The notes beneath the pieces were generated by a model, which was given only the letters and a program-made list of their open reading frames with translations, ran no database searches and had not been told where the DNA came from. A stretch of 64,000 bases of DNA from DATARH01 sp035550515. GTDB taxonomy: Bacteria; Pseudomonadota; Alphaproteobacteria; ATCC43930; CGMCC-115725. The stretch spans positions 1 to 64,000 of the forward strand of contig DASZOZ010000135.1 in assembly GCA_035550515.1 (NCBI GenBank). Direction: 5' to 3'. Made by a program: the position numbers and the translations under genes. Shown in pieces: positions 49,468-58,149 of this stretch (positions are counted from its first letter, which is position 1; the number at the start of each line of letters is the position of its first letter).

Positions 49468-50250
49468 TTAATCCGCATAATCGGGTTCCTTGCGGTCGAG
49501 CAGGCGCTTCAGCGCGGCGAAATGATGATCGCACGGCTTCTTGTTGCCGTATTCCGGCCAGACTTCCTGGTATTGCGCCAGCGTGTGCCGGACGACGCTT
49601 GGCTTGACCTCGCGCAGCTTGCGCCCGGTCCACATCGCGAAGAGCTGCACCTGGCAGGCACGCTCCAGGTAATAGAGCATGTCATAGGCCTCGGCGACGC
49701 TGGTCCCGCACACGCAGACGCCGTGATTGGCCATGAACAGAACCTTCCTGTCCGGCCCGAGAATGCCGGCCAGCCGCTCGCCCTCGGCCGGGTCGAGCGC
49801 GACGCCGGTGTAGTCGTGGTCATAGGCGACCTTGTCGAGAAAGCCGATCTCGGTCTGGCCGATCGGCAGCAGCTCGGGCTCTTCGAGACGCGCCAGCGCG
49901 CTCGCATAGGGCATGTGGGTGTGCAGCACGGCCGCGTGCTGCGGCACCAGCCGGTGGATCGGCGCATGGATGCAGTAGGCCGAACGCTCGACCTCGCCCT
50001 CGCCCGCCAGCACCGTCCCGTCCCAGCCGACCTCGAGGAAGCAGCTCGCGGTGACCTCCGACCAGTGCAGGCCGAACGGGATCTGGTAATAGCGGTCGGT
50101 CTTGCCCGGTACGGCGAGCGTCAGGTGGTTGAAGATGCCCTCGCTGAACCCGTGCCACACCGCAAGCCGATGCGCCGCCGCGAGGTCGACGCGCGTTTGC
50201 CATTCGGCGGCGGTGATCGTGGGGCTGTCCTTCAGGTAAACCAGGGCCAT
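49468..50250 (-). CDS. Class II aldolase/adducin family protein
   Basis: A 260-residue zinc-type aldolase or decarboxylase. The metal His pair lies in VLHTHMPYASALARL and another His in FMANHGVCVCGTSVAEA; FSEGIFNHLTLAVPG is the usual N-terminal motif. AAGGAGA sits before the ATG at 50250. Family members split sugar phosphates or decarboxylate hydroxyacids. Context (VOC protein, SDR, ThDP enzyme) suggests a small-molecule degradation pathway rather than sugar metabolism. Confidence 0.9.
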   Translation of the reverse strand: MALVYLKDSPTITAAEWQTRVDLAAAHRLAVWHGFSEGIFNHLTLAVPGKTDRYYQIPFGLHWSEVTASCFLEVGWDGTVLAGEGEVERSAYCIHAPIHRLVPQHAAVLHTHMPYASALARLEEPELLPIGQTEIGFLDKVAYDHDYTGVALDPAEGERLAGILGPDRKVLFMANHGVCVCGTSVAEAYDMLYYLERACQVQLFAMWTGRKLREVKPSVVRHTLAQYQEVWPEYGNKKPCDHHFAALKRLLDRKEPDYAD

Positions 50251-50300
50251 CACTTCTCCTTTGCGCCGGTGCGCGGCGCGAATGGTGCCGACTCGGGTAT

Positions 50301-50344
50301 CGTCATGCCCGGACTTGATCCGGGCATCCAGCCCGGCCATGACG
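50301..50344. repeat. REP-like palindrome
   Basis: cgtcatgcccggacttgatc followed by a mirror half ending gcccggccatgacg. It lies between the class II aldolase and AcuI-like genes and belongs to the repeat family of the window. Confidence 0.8.
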
Positions 50345-50351
50345 ATGAATT

Positions 50352-51338
50352 CTAGCGGTGAACATCGATCACCGTGCGGCCGCGGATCTGCCCGCCGAGG
50401 ATGCGCGGCGCCAGCCCGGCGACCTGGGACAGCGGGATTTCCTCGATCATCCGGTCGAGCCGGTCGAGCGGCAGGTCTTGCGCGAGCCGCCGCCACGCCT
50501 CGACCCGCGGCTCGCGCGGGCACATCACCGAATCGATGCCCAGCAGGTTCACCCCGCGCAGCAGAAACGGGAGCACCGTCGTCGGCAGGTCATTGCCGCC
50601 GGCAAGCCCGCAGGCGGCAACGCTGGCGCGGTATTTGAGCTGGGTGAGGATGGTCGCCAGCGTCGCGCTGCCGACCGCATCGATCGCGCCGTCCCAGCGC
50701 TCGCGGTCGAGCGGCCGGGTCGGCGGGCTGGCGAAGGCCGCGCGGTCGACCACCTCCGCCGCGCCCAGCCCTTCGAGATAGGATTTGAGCGCGGTGCGGC
50801 CGGTGGAAGCGGCGACCTTGTGGCCGAGGCTCGACAGCAACGCGATCGCCGTGCTGCCGACGCCGCCGGTCGCGCCGGTCACCAGCACCTCGCTGCCCAG
50901 CCCCAACCCGTGCTTTTCGAGCGCGATGACCGCCAACATCGCGGTAAAGCCGGCGGTGCCGATCGCCATCGCCTGACGGGTGGTCAGCCCCGGCGGCAGC
51001 GGCACGAGCTGGTCGGCCTTGACCCGCGCCTTCTCGGCATAGCCGCCCCACTGCACCTCGCCGACCCGCCAGCCGGTCAGCACGACCTTGTCGCCCGGCC
51101 GGAACGCCGTCGATCGCGACGTCTCGACCGTGCCGGCGAAGTCGATGCCGGGCACGTGCGGATAGGCGCGCACCAGCCGCCCCTGCCCTTGCAGGATCAT
51201 CCCGTCCTTGTAGTTGAGCGTCGAGTACTCGACCGCGACCGTGACCTCGCCTTCGGGCAGGCGGTCCTCGGCCACGCTCTCGATGCGGGAGCTCACCTTG
51301 CCGCCCGCCTCGTGCAGCATCAATGCGCGGAACGGCAT
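50352..51338 (-). CDS. AcuI/YhdH-like acryloyl-CoA reductase or quinone oxidoreductase
   Basis: A 328-residue medium-chain reductase without the structural zinc site. It begins MPFRALMLHEAGGKVSSRIE and has VEYSTLNYKDGMILQGQGRL, HVPGIDFAGTVE and VLVTGATGGVGSTAIALLS, matching the YhdH/AcuI group that reduces acryloyl-CoA to propionyl-CoA with NADPH. AAGGAGA precedes ATG 51338; a TTG directly upstream is possible. Flanked by REP-like palindromes on both sides. Confidence 0.9.
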   Translation of the reverse strand: MPFRALMLHEAGGKVSSRIESVAEDRLPEGEVTVAVEYSTLNYKDGMILQGQGRLVRAYPHVPGIDFAGTVETSRSTAFRPGDKVVLTGWRVGEVQWGGYAEKARVKADQLVPLPPGLTTRQAMAIGTAGFTAMLAVIALEKHGLGLGSEVLVTGATGGVGSTAIALLSSLGHKVAASTGRTALKSYLEGLGAAEVVDRAAFASPPTRPLDRERWDGAIDAVGSATLATILTQLKYRASVAACGLAGGNDLPTTVLPFLLRGVNLLGIDSVMCPREPRVEAWRRLAQDLPLDRLDRMIEEIPLSQVAGLAPRILGGQIRGRTVIDVHR

Positions 51339-51351
51339 CAAACGTCTCCTT

Positions 51352-51398
51352 CGTCATGGCCGTCCCCGGACTTGATCCGGGGATCGACCCGGCAATCC
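51352..51398. repeat. REP-like palindrome
   Basis: cgtcatggccgtccccggac and then cttgatccggggatcgaccc, a shortened member of the family. It lies between the thiolase gene and the AcuI-like gene, at the 5' side of the latter. Confidence 0.65.
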
Positions 51399-51438
51399 GC
51401 GGCGCGGGTTCGGGATGCCCGGCATCCCGATGGCAGAA

Positions 51439-52608
51439 TCATGTCCGCAGCGGTTCGAGGATGCTGACGAAATTGGCGACCGCGGCGCCGCCCATGTTCA
51501 TGACCCCGGCCAGCGCCGCGCCGGGGATCTGCATGCCGCCCGCCTGTCCGGTCACCTGCATCGACGCCAGGACATGCATCGAGACGCCGGTCGCGCCGAC
51601 CGGGTGGCCTTTCGCCTTGAGCCCGCCCGATGGGTTGATCGGCAGCTTGCCGTCCTTCTCGGTCCAGCCTTCGAGGATCGCCTGGGCGCCCTCGCCGGGC
51701 GCCGTCAGCCCCATCGCCTCGTACTCGATCAGTTCGGCGATCGTGAAGCAGTCATGCGTTTCGACGAGGTCGAGGTCGAGCAGGCCGAGCCGTGCCGCCG
51801 CCAGCGCCTTTTTCCACGCGAGCGCCGGCCCCTCGAACGCCAGGATGTCGCGCCGCGACATCGGCAGGTAGTCGTTGACCTGCTCGGCGGCGCGGAACAC
51901 CACGGCCTTCTTCATCGCCAGCGCGGTCGGCAGATCCGCCAGCACCACCGCCGCGGCGCCGTCCGACACCAGCGAGCAGTCGGTGCGCTTCAACGGCCCC
52001 GCCACCAGCGGGTTCTTGTCCGAGACGGTGCGACAGAACGCGTAGCCGAGGTCGCGCTGCATCTGCGCCAGCGGATTGGCGACGCCGTTCTTGTGGTTCT
52101 TCGCCGCGATGCGCGCCAGCGCGTCCGACTGGTCGCCGTATTTCTGGAAGTATTTTTGCGCGATCTGGCCGAAGATCCCGGCGAATCCGCCCTCGATCTG
52201 GTCCTCCTCCTTGCGGTAGCAGGCGCGCAGCAGCAGGTCGTTGATCTCGGCGCCGCTGCGCTCGGTCATCTTCTCGACACCGACCACGAGGATCAGCCGC
52301 CCCTTGCCGGCGGCGATCGTGTTCAGCCCCATATGGATCGCCGCCGACCCGGTGGCGCAGGCGTTCTCGACCCGCGTCGCCGGTTTGAAGCGCAGCCCCG
52401 GATCGGCCTGCAACGCCAGCGAGGCGGGAAATTCCTGCTTCACGAAGCCGCCGTTCATCGTGCCGACATAGACGGCGTCGATGTCCGCGCCGGAAACGCC
52501 GGCATCGGCGAGCGCGCCTTGCGCCACCTCGACGATCAGCGATTCGACGTCGCGGTCGTCATGCCGGCCGAACTTGCTGTGCGCCCAGCCGATGATGCAC
52601 CCGGTCAT
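51439..52608 (-). CDS. Thiolase (acetyl-CoA acetyltransferase/SCP-x-like)
   Basis: A 389-residue thiolase. The nucleophile is Cys84 in RVENACATGSAAI; HDCFTIAELIEYE and GGLKAKGHPVGATG supply the other active-site elements, though the second Cys of classic biosynthetic thiolases (CxG near the C-terminus) is not evident. It is closest to SCP-x-type thiolases that act on branched or unusual acyl-CoAs. It is at the 5' end of the minus-strand set and divergent from pyrC. Confidence 0.9.
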   Translation of the reverse strand: MTGCIIGWAHSKFGRHDDRDVESLIVEVAQGALADAGVSGADIDAVYVGTMNGGFVKQEFPASLALQADPGLRFKPATRVENACATGSAAIHMGLNTIAAGKGRLILVVGVEKMTERSGAEINDLLLRACYRKEEDQIEGGFAGIFGQIAQKYFQKYGDQSDALARIAAKNHKNGVANPLAQMQRDLGYAFCRTVSDKNPLVAGPLKRTDCSLVSDGAAAVVLADLPTALAMKKAVVFRAAEQVNDYLPMSRRDILAFEGPALAWKKALAAARLGLLDLDLVETHDCFTIAELIEYEAMGLTAPGEGAQAILEGWTEKDGKLPINPSGGLKAKGHPVGATGVSMHVLASMQVTGQAGGMQIPGAALAGVMNMGGAAVANFVSILEPLRT

Positions 52609-52670
52609 AGAGCCCTCCGTCTCATCCCGCGCGGATCGTAGCAAGAGCCGCCGCCGCGCTCTATCTTGAT

Positions 52671-53729
52671 ATGGCGATTGCCGAGGCCGAGCGCATGCCC
52701 GACACGATCACGATCCGCCGCCCCGACGATTGGCACGTGCACCTGCGCGACGGTCCGATGATGGCGGCGGTGCTGCCGTTGACCGCGCGCCAGTTCGCCC
52801 GCGCGATCGTCATGCCCAACCTGGTCCCGCCGGTGACGACCGTCGCCGCAGGCACGGCGTATCGGCAACGGATCATCGACGCCTTGCCGCCCGACGCGCG
52901 CTTCACGCCGCTGATGACCGCCTATCTGACCGATGCGGCCGACCCCGAGGAAATCCATCGCGGCCACCGCGCCGGCGTGTTCACCGCCGTCAAGCTCTAC
53001 CCGGCGCACGCGACGACGAATTCGGCCCACGGCGTCACCGACATGATGCGGGTGATGCCGGTGCTGGAGCGGATGGCGGAGATCGGCATGCCGCTATTGA
53101 TTCACGGCGAGGCGACCGACCCGGCGATCGATGTCTTCGACCGCGAGGCGGTGTTCATCGAAAAAACCCTCGACCCGCTGCGCGGCCGGCTGCCGGAACT
53201 GCGGATCGTGCTCGAACACATCACCACCGCCGAGGCGGTGGATTATGTCGAGCATGGCGGGCCGAACCTCGCCGCGACGATCACCGCGCATCATCTGATC
53301 ATCAACCGCAACGCGATCTTTCAGGGCGGCATCCGGCCGCATCTCTATTGCCTGCCGATCGCCAAGCGCGAGAAGCATCGCCTGGCGTTGCGCCGCGCCG
53401 CGGTTTCGGGTTACCCGAACTTCTTCCTCGGCACCGACAGCGCGCCGCACGCCCGTCCGACAAAAGAGACGGCGTGCGGCTGCGCCGGCATCTTCACCGC
53501 GACGAACGCGCTCGAACTCTATGCCGAAGTCTTCGACGAAGAAGGCGCGCTCGATCGCCTGGAGGGCTTTGCGTCGCTGCACGGACCGGCCTTTTACGAC
53601 CTGCCGCCAAACGAGGAGCGCGTGACGCTGCGCCGCGCGGACTGGACCGGTCCCGAGCAGATCGGCACCGGCGAGCTCGCGGTCGTGCCGTTCCGCGCCG
53701 GCGAAAGACTGCGGTGGCGCCTGGGTTAG
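52671..53729 (+). CDS. pyrC: Dihydroorotase, class II homodimeric type
   Basis: A 352-residue zinc amidohydrolase closing carbamoyl-aspartate to dihydroorotate in pyrimidine synthesis. Motifs are RRPDDWHVHLRDG (metal His pair), FTAVKLYPAHATTNS (carboxylated Lys), LLIHGEATDP and FLGTDSAPHARPTKE (catalytic Asp). The opening IRRPDDWH matches E. coli PyrC. An ATG eight codons later is an alternative start. Two copies of a 102-base sequence follow the stop. Confidence 0.96.
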   Translation: MAIAEAERMPDTITIRRPDDWHVHLRDGPMMAAVLPLTARQFARAIVMPNLVPPVTTVAAGTAYRQRIIDALPPDARFTPLMTAYLTDAADPEEIHRGHRAGVFTAVKLYPAHATTNSAHGVTDMMRVMPVLERMAEIGMPLLIHGEATDPAIDVFDREAVFIEKTLDPLRGRLPELRIVLEHITTAEAVDYVEHGGPNLAATITAHHLIINRNAIFQGGIRPHLYCLPIAKREKHRLALRRAAVSGYPNFFLGTDSAPHARPTKETACGCAGIFTATNALELYAEVFDEEGALDRLEGFASLHGPAFYDLPPNEERVTLRRADWTGPEQIGTGELAVVPFRAGERLRWRLG

Positions 53730-53730
53730 G

Positions 53731-53832
53731 GCGTTATCCGGACAAATCGAGTTGGCTTCAACGGATCGTCATGGCCAGGCTTGATCCGGCCATCTCTCCG
53801 GGCCGCCGAGATCGCCGGGTCAAGCCCGGCGA
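53731..53832 (+). repeat. Tandem 102-bp intergenic duplication, copy 1
   Basis: Begins gcgttatccggacaaatcga directly after the pyrC stop. It contains a REP-like palindrome (53767-53837) and matches copy 2 at all but three positions. Confidence 0.9.
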
Positions 53833-53879
53833 TGACGAAACAAGGGGTCGAACTCGTTCGGATTCTGCTCACAGCGAGA

Positions 53880-53981
53880 GCGTTATCCGGACAAATCGAG
53901 TTGGCTTCAACGGATCGTCATGGCCGGGCTTGACCCGGCCATCTCCCCGGGCCGCCGAGATCGCCGGGTCAAGCCCGGCGA
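53880..53981 (+). repeat. Tandem 102-bp intergenic duplication, copy 2
   Basis: Offset from copy 1 by 149 bases. The three differences from copy 1 restore a more perfect palindrome here (gggcttgacccgg). It ends 6 bases before the stop of the convergent glycosyltransferase gene. Confidence 0.9.
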
Positions 53982-53986
53982 CGCCG

Positions 53987-55117
53987 CTACGCGCTCCGCG
54001 CAATGATTTCGCAAAAGATTTGCTCCAGCCGCCGCGACTGGGCGAACGCGTCGAATTTCTCACGCGCGGCCCGGCGCGCCGCCGCGCCCATCCCGCGCGC
54101 GGCGTCGGGGTCGTCGGCGAGCCGCCGAAGCGCCGCGGCGAGCGTGGCGACATCGCCGGGCGGTACGAGCAGCCCAGTGCGGCCGTCCTCGACCGCCTCC
54201 GCGATCCCGGCATGCTTGGAGCCGATGACCGGAGCGCCCGCGGCCATCGCCTCCAGCACGACATTGGGCAGCCCTTCGGCGTCGCCGCTGGCGGTCTCGT
54301 GGCTCGGGACGCAGACCGCGAGCGCGCGTGCCATGCGCCGGCGCAGCTCGGCATTGGGCAGCCAGCCGGTGAACTCGATGCCGTGCAATCCTGCGGCCGC
54401 GTGCCGCAGGCTGCCCGCGATCGGCCCGTCCCCGACCAGCATCAACCGCTGGGGCCGTCCCTCCGCCGCAAGCCGGCGCATCGCCTCGATCAGCAGGTCG
54501 ATCCCCTTTTTTTCGACAAAGCGCCCGGCGAACAGGAAATAGGGTGCATCGCCGGCGGCGGGCGCGTCCGCGCCGTCCGCCTCCATCTCGATGCCGTAGC
54601 GGTGAACCCGCAGCTTTTCGGGGGGGAAGCCGCGGGCCAGCAGCCGGTCGCGGATAAAGTCGGACACGCAGATGAACAGCGCCGCCTCGCGCTGCAGCGC
54701 CGCCAGGCGGCGCCGGTAAATGGTCGGTACCAGGCGGCGGCGGTAATGCTTGTCCTTGGTGGCGTCGCCGCCGTGGAAATGCACGATCAGCGGCACCCGC
54801 AGCGCCCGGGCGAGCGGCAGCGCCAGCGCGCCGCCGCGGCCGAAATGCGCATGCACCAGGCGCGGCGCCAGCGCGCACAGGTCGGGCTGTCCGGGGAGCG
54901 TCCCGAATTGCTTGAACAGGCCGCGGTCGAGCGCTCCGGCGATCCCCCGGCGCGCGAGGAACAGCGGCTCGACCTGAAGCTCCTCCAGACCGTCACCCCG
55001 ATGGCGGCCCACCCATACGGGCCGCAATCGCTCGAAGCCGATATACAGCCGGCGCAGAAAATGCACCTCCGAACGCGGCACGATCCGGTCGCGGTAGACG
55101 AGGATCGTGTCGCTCAC
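53987..55117 (-). CDS. Glycosyltransferase family 4 protein
   Basis: A 376-residue GT-B retaining transferase. Acceptor-side motifs include LVHAHFGRGGALALPLARAL and IVHFHGGDATKDKHYRR; the donor domain has YFLFAGRFVEKKGIDLLIEA and SGDAEGLPNVVLEAMAAGAP with the Glu pair of the family. GTG start overlapping the stop of the next upstream gene (GTGA). It likely acts on surface polysaccharide or LPS with its three neighbours. Confidence 0.92.
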   Translation of the reverse strand: MSDTILVYRDRIVPRSEVHFLRRLYIGFERLRPVWVGRHRGDGLEELQVEPLFLARRGIAGALDRGLFKQFGTLPGQPDLCALAPRLVHAHFGRGGALALPLARALRVPLIVHFHGGDATKDKHYRRRLVPTIYRRRLAALQREAALFICVSDFIRDRLLARGFPPEKLRVHRYGIEMEADGADAPAAGDAPYFLFAGRFVEKKGIDLLIEAMRRLAAEGRPQRLMLVGDGPIAGSLRHAAAGLHGIEFTGWLPNAELRRRMARALAVCVPSHETASGDAEGLPNVVLEAMAAGAPVIGSKHAGIAEAVEDGRTGLLVPPGDVATLAAALRRLADDPDAARGMGAAARRAAREKFDAFAQSRRLEQIFCEIIARSA

Positions 55118-56142
55118 GGGATCAGCGCCTCAAAACGTTGCGCCACCTCGTCCCAGCCGAGGCCGCGCTGCTTGGCCAGCGCGGCCTGATGCCAGCGCCG
55201 CCACAAACCGTCGTCGCGCAGCACGGCGATCGACGCCTCGACGAACGCGTCGTCGCTTGCCGCGACGCGGCCGGTCACGCGATCCAGAACCCGCTCCCCC
55301 ACCGAGCCCAGCGGCGTGACGACCGCCGGCACACCGAATGCCTGCGCCTCGGCGAGCGCGAGACAGAACGTCTCGCCCGGGTCGCCGCGGTAAAGCATGG
55401 CCCTGGCGCCGGCCAGGACCTCGACCAGGTGATGGCGGCCCACCGGCTGATGCCGGTGGACCCCGGCTTCGCGCAGCCCCTCGGCACGCGCCAGGACGGC
55501 GTCGATCTGCGCGGCATGCTTGGCGGCGCCGCCATAGACCGCGGTGCCGCCGTAAATGTGCAGTTCCGCGTCCGGCACCGCCGGCCTGATCCTGGCGACC
55601 CATAAATCGAGCAGCCAATCGAGCCCGCGCAGCGGGTTCGAGGTGAACACGGCGCGCGGCGCCGGCGGGTCGCGCGGCGCCGCCTGGCGGAACGGGTCGA
55701 GCACGCCATACGGGATCACCGCATGACCGCCGTCGAGGAGCCAGTGCGGGATCGTCGACGCATGGTAGGCGCCGGTGGCGACGAGCAGCGGGCGATACCA
55801 GGCAATCCGCATCGACAGGCGCGGCTTGCGCAGATAACCCGCCGGGTTGTGCAGCCACAGCAGCCGCCGCCGCGGCTGCGGCACCAGGCCGATGAGCCGA
55901 TGCCCGCGATTGCCGATATAAAGATCGCAGGACCGGGGGACACCGCCGGCGACATCCGCCCAGCGCACGCCGCGGTGGCGCAGCGAAGCGGCGCCGCGGC
56001 TGAAGGCTTGCACCTCGTGGCCCTGCGCCGCCAACGCCTCGGCCAGCGCGACGAACGCCGTCTCGGCGCCGCCGAGCGGCCCTCGCTCCGCGCTTGCCCC
56101 ATCAAAAGCGATCCCGTCATCGGCCATGACGATGCTGGCCAT
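55114..56142 (-). CDS. Glycosyltransferase, GT-B type
   Basis: A 342-residue protein; ATG 56142 is chosen because MASIVMADDGIAFDGAS leads straight into the GGAETAFVALAEALAAQGHE motif of this group. The donor side contains VFTSNPLRGLDWLLDLW and FCLALAEAQAFGVPAVVTPL. An earlier in-frame start would add 56 basic residues across the divergent promoter and is unlikely. It is co-transcribed with the GT4 gene and divergent from the next gene. Confidence 0.87.
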   Translation of the reverse strand: MASIVMADDGIAFDGASAERGPLGGAETAFVALAEALAAQGHEVQAFSRGAASLRHRGVRWADVAGGVPRSCDLYIGNRGHRLIGLVPQPRRRLLWLHNPAGYLRKPRLSMRIAWYRPLLVATGAYHASTIPHWLLDGGHAVIPYGVLDPFRQAAPRDPPAPRAVFTSNPLRGLDWLLDLWVARIRPAVPDAELHIYGGTAVYGGAAKHAAQIDAVLARAEGLREAGVHRHQPVGRHHLVEVLAGARAMLYRGDPGETFCLALAEAQAFGVPAVVTPLGSVGERVLDRVTGRVAASDDAFVEASIAVLRDDGLWRRWHQAALAKQRGLGWDEVAQRFEALIP

Positions 56143-56285
56143 AACACTTTTCCCATCGGCGGCCCGGGATAAAACTACCTTGCCGCGGCACCGGCGCGCG
56201 AGCGCGGCGGTGCGGATGGGTTGCCCGGCAAGGCGCCGCATCACAGTATCGCCGTCGTCAGGCAGAACGGGCCGCGCCACGCCGG

Positions 56286-57197
56286 ATGACGACCGACCAA
56301 CCCCCGTCACGCGAGCTGATCATCATCAGCGGCGCCGACAGCGGCTATTTTCCGCTGCTGCGCGACACGGTTCTCTCGGTACGCGCGCTCGACGCCGCCG
56401 TCGCGATCGGCATCCTCGATCTCGGGCTGCGGCCCGAGGAGCGGCAATGGCTCGCCGCGGCGCGGACATCGATCGTCCAGCCCGAATGGGATGTCGCGTT
56501 CCCCCATCGCAGCCGAATGCCCAATTCCTTCAAGGCGCAGGTGGCGCGGCCGTTCCTGCCGCGGCATTTCCCCGGTTACGACACGTATCTGTGGATCGAC
56601 GCCGACGCCTGGCTGCAGGATTGGCGGGCCGTGGAGCTGTATCGTATGGCGGCCGGCCGGGACCGGGTGGCGATCAGCATCGAGATCGACCGCGCCTACA
56701 AACGGCATTTCAAGCGGCCGAAGCTCCTGGGCAGGACGCTGCCGTGGAAATGCTATCGCGAGGCCTTTGGCTGGCGCGTCGCCGATCGGCTCGGGCGCAA
56801 CCCCTTTGTCAATGTCGGGGTGTTCGCCCTGCATCGCGACGCGCCGCATTGGGACGCCTGGGCGCGGTTGATCACGCAGGTGCTGCAGCGCACCCAGTTT
56901 TTCTATGTCGAGCAGATCGCGCTCAACCATGCGATCTTCGGGGACGGGCTTCCGGCCAATTTCCTTCCGGCGTACTGCAACTGGATGGTGGGCGATGCCG
57001 CCCCCGCCTTCGACCGCGCGCGCGGCCTGCTGGTCGAGCCCTATGCGCCGCACGAGACGATCGGCGTCGTCCACCTCGCCGGCAGCGATGCGAAGGACAA
57101 GGTGTTCCGCCTCGACTGCCTCGCCGACGGCCGGCTCGGCGGCGGCGTGGTGGAGACACCACTGCGCTTCAGCGACATGCGCTCGCTGGTCGGATAG
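56286..57197 (+). CDS. Putative nucleotide-sugar transferase with DxD motif
   Basis: A 303-residue soluble protein. YDTYLWIDADAWLQDW supplies a DxD-type metal and nucleotide-sugar site; ELIIISGADSGYFPLLRDTV and IGILDLGLRPEERQWL form the N-terminal fold, and NPFVNVGVFALHRDAPHW is typical of GT8-like or related GT-A enzymes. Donor and acceptor unknown. A single gene between a divergent and a convergent glycosyltransferase gene, which supports a role in the same surface glycan. Confidence 0.78.
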   Translation: MTTDQPPSRELIIISGADSGYFPLLRDTVLSVRALDAAVAIGILDLGLRPEERQWLAAARTSIVQPEWDVAFPHRSRMPNSFKAQVARPFLPRHFPGYDTYLWIDADAWLQDWRAVELYRMAAGRDRVAISIEIDRAYKRHFKRPKLLGRTLPWKCYREAFGWRVADRLGRNPFVNVGVFALHRDAPHWDAWARLITQVLQRTQFFYVEQIALNHAIFGDGLPANFLPAYCNWMVGDAAPAFDRARGLLVEPYAPHETIGVVHLAGSDAKDKVFRLDCLADGRLGGGVVETPLRFSDMRSLVG

Positions 57198-57207
57198 TTC
57201 GGCGCTT

Positions 57208-57972
57208 TCACTCCTTTTCCAGCCGCGCCTTCAGGTAGGACAGGATCGGGTACAGCCCGGCGCAAAGCGCGATCAGAAAACCGTAGGGTCCCTCGCGGTA
57301 GCCTTGCCGGGCGATGTAGCACTTCCAGAAACGCGTGAAGATGCGCCGCACGTTGCGCCGATAGCTGCCGATATTGCCGCTTTCGCGCAGGTCTTTGGCG
57401 CGCGCCGTGGTGTAGCGGTTGAGCCGCGCCAGCATGTCGGAGATGTCGCGATCGACGTAATGGGTGAGCCGCCCGTTGAATGTCGGTCCCTGCGAGCCGG
57501 ACAGCGTCACCTCGGGATGCACGCGCTCGTCGCCCCAGCGTTTGGCGCCGTGACGGTAGAAGCCGGCAAAGGCCCCCTTGCCGAACGACGCACCCCAGCC
57601 GTAGCGGACCAGCCGGTCGCCGATATAGTTGTCGACCGGGATCAGATGCCACGACACGGTCGAGTGCTCCGCCGTCCGCCGGATTTCCTCGGCCAGCGCC
57701 TGCGGTATCCGCTCGTCGGCGTCCACCTCGAGCACCCAGGCCCCGGTGCACGCATCGATGCCCGCGTGCCGGCGCGGCCCCTCGCGCTCCCACGCCCCCT
57801 CGATGATCCGCGCTTGAAACAGCCGGGCGATGTCTTTCGATTTATCCGTGCAGCGATCGAGCACCACCACGACTTCGTCGCAAAAGCCGACGGTCTTCAG
57901 GCATTCGGCGAGTTGGGCCTCTTCGTTGTGCGCAACGACGACGGCGGAGATCAGCGGGCGCCCGCCGCTCAC
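57208..57972 (-). CDS. Glycosyltransferase family 2 protein (WaaE/KdtX-like)
   Basis: A 254-residue GT-A inverting transferase with GTG start. ISAVVVAHNEEAQLAECLKTV, DEVVVVLDRCTDKSKDIA and VLEVDADERIPQALAEEIRR are the standard GT2 parts; the DADE sequence holds the metal-binding DxD. The C-terminal region with FTRFWKCYIARQGYREGPYG is like WaaE/KdtX LPS-core transferases. Possible LPS core beta-glucosyltransferase. Confidence 0.9.
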   Translation of the reverse strand: MSGGRPLISAVVVAHNEEAQLAECLKTVGFCDEVVVVLDRCTDKSKDIARLFQARIIEGAWEREGPRRHAGIDACTGAWVLEVDADERIPQALAEEIRRTAEHSTVSWHLIPVDNYIGDRLVRYGWGASFGKGAFAGFYRHGAKRWGDERVHPEVTLSGSQGPTFNGRLTHYVDRDISDMLARLNRYTTARAKDLRESGNIGSYRRNVRRIFTRFWKCYIARQGYREGPYGFLIALCAGLYPILSYLKARLEKE

Positions 57973-58149
57973 GCCGGCTCGCCCGCCTTCCGGGATTGCG
58001 CGATGCGGGCCGCGGCCGCATCGCAGGGCGGCCTATCCATCACCGACGGCGTTATAACGCGGCCCCGCTCGCCTTGCCAAGCAAGCGCCGGGCCTCTACC
58101 TCTAACGGACCCAGCTAATGACCCAGGCGCTTTGGCCGAGACGGTGACG

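Noticed and set aside
53731..53981. CRISPR array or attachment site
   Set aside because: Only two long copies with a palindrome and no short regularly spaced repeats, spacers, cas genes or integrase.
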